NCBI GenBank assembly: GCA_032622095.1
Contig: CP136066.1
Span: 202,638,978 to 202,702,977, forward strand
Reading direction: 5' to 3'
Length of the DNA: 64,000 nt
Source of the DNA: Siphonodentalium dalli
Lineage: Eukaryota > Mollusca > Scaphopoda > Gadilida > Siphonodentaliidae
Part shown: positions 60,402 through 64,000 of the stretch, piece after piece
Position numbering within the stretch: position 1 is the first letter of the stretch
Layout of the letters: each line of letters opens with the position of its first letter
The notes under the pieces: model-generated
What the model was told of the DNA's origin: nothing
What the model saw: only the letters and a program-made list of their open reading frames with translations
The model's database searches: none
Position numbers and translations under genes: made by a program

Positions 60402-60425
60402 CTTATATATTTATATTATAAACCT
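60402..60425 (-). other. Probable 5' UTR portion of exon 1 behind a splice acceptor
   Basis: Reading the minus strand, a pyrimidine-containing tract ending ttctattccag precedes 24 bases that run into the ATG at 60401. This looks like a 3' splice site, so transcription probably starts further upstream (higher coordinates) in a non-coding exon that I cannot place with confidence. The alternative is that transcription starts close to this point and the match is chance. Confidence 0.5.
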
Positions 60426-60830
60426 GGAATAGAAATAATTGCAGTTGTTATGATACAGTGCATGAACATAATTTATACCATAATTGGCTATGCTATTGTG
60501 TGTATAACACTTATTTTGTAAATTTCATCTTTACACCCTACTGAGGGTATAAAGATTCTACTGTTGGTATAAATTTCGACTGTGGTGTAAATGTTCCAAC
60601 GGCACTTTAAGTGTTAAACGTTTATACCCATAGTAGAACGACCCGTCATTTGACCTCTGGCGACCTCGCTGTCGAAATTTAGCCCAATTTTCGTCACGCC
60701 CGCTTCGCGAACTATATCCACAATTTTTCCGACTCAAAACGCTCTGAAATGCGATAAGTGGTCTAAACACAGAGATATATACTATCCAATTCCATTTACT
60801 GGGTTTACTTGTCGAAAAATGACAGATAAA
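60426..60830. repeat. CerS 5' flank, duplication unit copy 1
   Basis: catttacaccctactg-type words, the gtttatacccatagtagaac segment and gacctctggcgacctcg recur at 62565-62990 and, in part, 63535-63670, in the same orientation. The copy at 62565 even includes part of exon 1 (catgtgaggttct...gaaccattcattta). Confidence 0.75.
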
Positions 60831-61149
60831 AGTTAGTTTAAAGATGTTTTATGCTAGATGCACCGACAAAGTACACGTTTTATATAGGTCCGCGATAGCT
60901 GTTGAAAATCTAAACAAAAACAAACGCACGTGTTCGTCTGCCTTTCATTGTTCAAAGCGAACGACGGCTTACATTTTTTACAAGAACATATAGATTGTTA
61001 ATGGTATCTGCAATGTGGGAAATATGAATGTGTGTTCATATCAGCTGACTGATGCCCAAGAAAGTGGCGGATCACCGAATTAAGGCGAATTTCCTAGAAA
61101 TATGTATTACTACGTGTGACCCACATTTATGATAGCTTAACATAATTGG

Positions 61150-61262
61150 GTCAATCGGTGCACTAGTCCAAGTCTTCTCGTACTAAAACCGGCTAAGATA
61201 TTGGGATGGAGGTGCCGGTCTTTAGTCCGAGTTCCAGGCCCATGCATTCTTATGACACGACT
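61150..61262. repeat. Left arm of a ~110-bp inverted repeat
   Basis: tccaagtcttctcgtactaa...ggtgccggtctttagtcc is the reverse complement of 62218-62334, with ~950 bp between the arms. The spacer contains a ctatatatag TATA-like sequence at 61931. Confidence 0.9.
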
Positions 61263-61425
61263 TAAGCGTTAGTGACCCGCTCAAATAAAACCACAATTAT
61301 ATGAAATAAAATATCACAATTGCGACAATAAACGGATATTTTCCGCAGAAGACATGCTATTTTATCTGAAACCCACATCAGTTGTGAATTTAAAACGGTA
61401 ATTTAATGCGAAAAGAGACATTTAC

Positions 61426-61860
61426 CTCAAGTATGCGAACTCGGTTGACCTCGCGAACTGTGTTCGGCATTTTCCGTTGAAAATATTCCGTAGATTTTGG
61501 ACAACAACGCAAATTACGATGAATTCTCCATTGTAATCGTAATTATGTGTGTCAATAAATAAAATAATAAATAGATTAATTAAACATTGGAGATATAAAT
61601 GTAATACACTAAATAAATGAACCTTAAGTTTGAAAAGTCCCACTAAAACGGAAGAACTATATTTCGAAACTGTGTGATTCGGTTCTCCGATTATTTTATC
61701 AACACAGATGTCAAAATGCACATCACACGCATGGCAACTTGGCAAGTCAGACACAAGAGTTCTAATTTGCTCCAATTTTGACAAGTTGCTTGCGAAAATT
61801 GTCAACAAAACTACCGTTCTGATCCTCCATTATGTCATTAAGTTTTTAGTGCGGGAATTG
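61426..61860 (-). other. Possible non-coding or first exon upstream of CerS
   Basis: On the minus strand an ATG at about 61832 opens a 22-codon frame (MEDQNGSFVDNF...). A donor-like GAG/gtaaat occurs at 61426. It could be a 5' leader exon of CerS or of another gene. The evidence is only a start-like and a donor-like match, so this is speculative. Confidence 0.25.
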
Positions 61861-62217
61861 TTCTGAAAGCACATAGAAAACTGGACTTTCGGGCGATCGG
61901 TTTTCGCCATTTTTGTTCGGAAAACCCGCGCTATATATAGAAACGGAAAGTAGAATTCCCAGAACAAACAGCGGATTATGCCGAACTTATTCGGACCACT
62001 TCGGCTTTCGGTTAAAACGTAAACAAACAGAGAAACAAATCGATGTTTGTGTCAATCAACCGGAATATTCTATGTGTAATTTAACATTAAAGTTAGATTA
62101 TTATACACCATTATGACCATAAGATGTAAGCCTTTCCGATGTATATAGCATCATGTATTGATTTGCTAGGTAAATCGAGTAAAATACACCACAAATTCCC
62201 GCCACAGATCGTGGGCG

Positions 62218-62334
62218 TAAGTCGTGTCATAGGATTGGTATACAAGCGGTCTTGGACTAAAGACCGGCACCTCCATCCCAATATCTTAGCCGGTTTTAGT
62301 ACGAGAAGACTTGGACTATCGGTGCACATGCATG
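62218..62334. repeat. Right arm of the ~110-bp inverted repeat
   Basis: ggactaaagaccggcacctc...ttagtacgagaagacttgga mirrors 61150-61262 with a few differences near its outer end. Confidence 0.9.
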
Positions 62335-62405
62335 TTAACAGTCACCAACAAAGTAGGAATACATTTACGAAGCGTCCGAAGAATAATAATTATGTTATAA
62401 ACAAA

Positions 62406-62544
62406 ATACACCCATAGTAGCCGACAATAACAAATTTTCACCACTCGTGGAATTGTGGTTTTAACCACTCGCCAAAGGCTCGTGGTTAAAACCACAATAC
62501 CACTCGTGGTGAATTTTTTTTATTCTCGGCTACTATGGGTGTAT
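62406..62544. mobile_element. Foldback element, ~139 bp, copy 1
   Basis: Arms atacacccatagtagccga...caccactcgtggaattgtgg around ccactcgccaaaggctcgtgg; near-perfect palindrome. Confidence 0.9.
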
Positions 62545-62564
62545 TCTATATTTAAATACTGTGT

Positions 62565-62990
62565 AAGCTGTGCATGTGAGGTTCTCTGGAAGTCAGAACC
62601 ATTCATTTAAAAAATACAATTATTTATACCATGACTCCCTATTGTACTGTGTACAAACATGCTATATAATAAATTTGTTCTGTACACCCTACTGTGTGTG
62701 AACAGGAGTACGACCGTGGGTAACACGTTTCTACTGTGGGTAACACGTTTGAATGGCATTTCAGTGGTTAAGGTTTATACCCATAGTAGAACTACATCCG
62801 TGTTGACCTTTCATTAACCTTCCGTGACCTCGATCAAAATGACTCTATTTTTAAAATGTAGCGCCTCGCGATGAAAACAATTTGATACTTTCGATTCAAT
62901 TGAATATTATACTCACTAATGCGATAAAAACGAACAGTTAATTCCGTGGAAATCACATCCAGATCAACAAATTGAACATATATTTCAAGA
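62565..62990. repeat. CerS 5' flank, duplication unit copy 2 with exon 1 relic
   Basis: catgtgaggttctctggaag...gaaccattcattta parallels exon 1 codons 9-20 and the sequence upstream. The coding frame is not maintained to a start codon. The tttatacccatagtagaac and gaccttccgtgacctcg segments follow as in copy 1. Confidence 0.75.
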
Positions 62991-63392
62991 AATAGACGTA
63001 AAAATCTCGAACAACAAACGGTGAATTTCAAAATGACTTTCGTGGTTTCCTGTTGACTGTACGGCGGAGAAAAAAAGTTCCCGCAATGTGTTATATTTAT
63101 ATTCATTAAATTCGTATTCCCATATATATTCGTGTTGTTTATTTATGGCGGTTTCATTACAGTTTATTGTGAATTGGATACAATGATACCATATTCGTAC
63201 AATTGAATGTTGACCTAATTCAATGTATCAATACGCCTTATCAGCTGTGATAGTGTACGTCGATGTACGGCCAAGTGTGAGGAACACAACGGGGATGATT
63301 GTGAATGGTGCGACAGAATCATCTTAATTTAAGTGGGTTTATTTCGATTTCATAGCATTTTTTGCTCCTGTACCGGTCATGGTATAAACAAA

Positions 63393-63532
63393 ATACAAAC
63401 GTAGTGTTTCTGAATACCAAATTTACACCACTCGTGGGATTGATGATTTACCACACTCGCTAAAGCTCGTATGGTAAATCATCAATCCCACTCGTGGTGT
63501 AAATTTGGTATTCAGAAACACTACGTGTGTAT
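63393..63532. mobile_element. Foldback element, ~140 bp, copy 2
   Basis: Arms acgtagtgtttctgaatacc...caccactcgtgggattgatg around cactcgctaaagctcg. It shares the accactcgtgg and centre motifs with 62406-62544 but differs in the outer arms. Confidence 0.88.
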
Positions 63533-63534
63533 TC

Positions 63535-63670
63535 TATATTTATACCATAATTGCCTATTCTATTGTGTATATAACACGTATTTTGTAAACTTCATCTTTA
63601 CACCCTACTGTGTGTATACAGATTCCTACTATGGGTAAAAAAATCTACTGTGTGTGTAAATGTACAAACG
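63535..63670. repeat. CerS 5' flank, duplication unit copy 3 (partial)
   Basis: tataccataattgcctattc...catctttacaccctactgtg matches 60475-60545 closely. Confidence 0.75.
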
Positions 63671-64000
63671 TAATTACATGTGTTAAGTTCCTATGTCACA
63701 CTCATTTATAATTGGAGATTGTTGTGATATCAATAGGATATGAGGAAAATTGCTTGCATTTCAATCAAATGAAACATTCTAGTGTTATATGAACTAGGAA
63801 ACACATGAAAGGTAATATCAAGTAACTGATGGCTCGGAAACAGGCCGACGTCATGGTGTAACTCTGTATCATTACGCGTGACGCACATTCATTACAGCTT
63901 CGTGTTTGTGTCTCTTGTTGAGGATACACATTAATATTAAACAGCGGAGTAGTTGATTTCGCGGTACAAATCAAAAATAATAATTATGGCATAAATAAAA

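Noticed and set aside
61422-61808. 128-codon minus-strand ORF upstream of CerS
   Set aside because: It begins at a non-ATG codon, has no recognised domain and its 3' part is hydrophobic AT-rich translation; only the donor-like end is kept as a speculative note.

Overview
The window is eukaryotic and intron-dominated. I see no bacterial operons, RNA genes or CRISPR arrays. The only host gene I can support is one ceramide synthase gene (CerS/LASS family, Hox-like domain plus TLC domain). It lies on the minus strand and spans nearly the whole window, from its first coding exon at 60401 down to an exon at 2787. Nine coding exons with GT-AG junctions and matching phases give 333 codons. The last exon(s) and the stop codon must lie beyond position 1. 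The protein resembles invertebrate CerS. The intronic repeats resemble those of molluscan, especially bivalve, genomes: elements ending in GGACGGAC-type tracts plus a hairpin, and dense foldback MITEs. The organism call (lophotrochozoan, probably bivalve) is an inference.

Layout on plus-strand coordinates. 60.4-64 kb: 5' flank, containing duplicated copies of the region upstream of the first coding exon, a 110-bp inverted repeat and two perfect foldback elements. 60.23 kb: exon 1, with a second exon-1-like copy at 59.69-59.80 kb. 49.2-60.2 kb: intron 1, with a 6.6-kb minisatellite (46/38-bp units with higher-order duplications) abutting a truncated hAT transposase gene. 39.3-49.1 kb: intron 2, with TTAA-flanked elements, a 365-bp hAT MITE and a 2-kb long-TIR element. 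33.2-39.2 kb: intron 3, with an 82-bp minisatellite and a 951-bp hAT MITE. 30.6-33.1 and 25.8-30.5 kb: introns 4 and 5, with MITEs crowding the exons. 15.6-25.7 kb: intron 6, with a complete 2.2-kb hAT element bounded by an exact 8-bp target duplication and carrying a broken transposase gene. 12.7-15.5 and 2.9-12.6 kb: introns 7 and 8, with many MITEs. 1-2.8 kb: intron 9 (partial), with a 49-bp minisatellite.

Two features stand out. First, a ~69-bp palindrome is embedded, as a pair of subterminal hairpins, inside at least four groups of elements with unrelated outer terminal inverted repeats (one TA-flanked, three TTAA-flanked). One outer frame also occurs with a different inner palindrome, so outer ends and inner hairpins look exchangeable. 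Second, the ceramide synthase gene carries tandem duplications at two 3' splice sites (exons 4 and 6). The one at exon 6 is exactly 30 bp and would add ten in-frame residues if the upstream site were used.

Most short ORFs in the window are repeats read as protein and were not annotated as genes.
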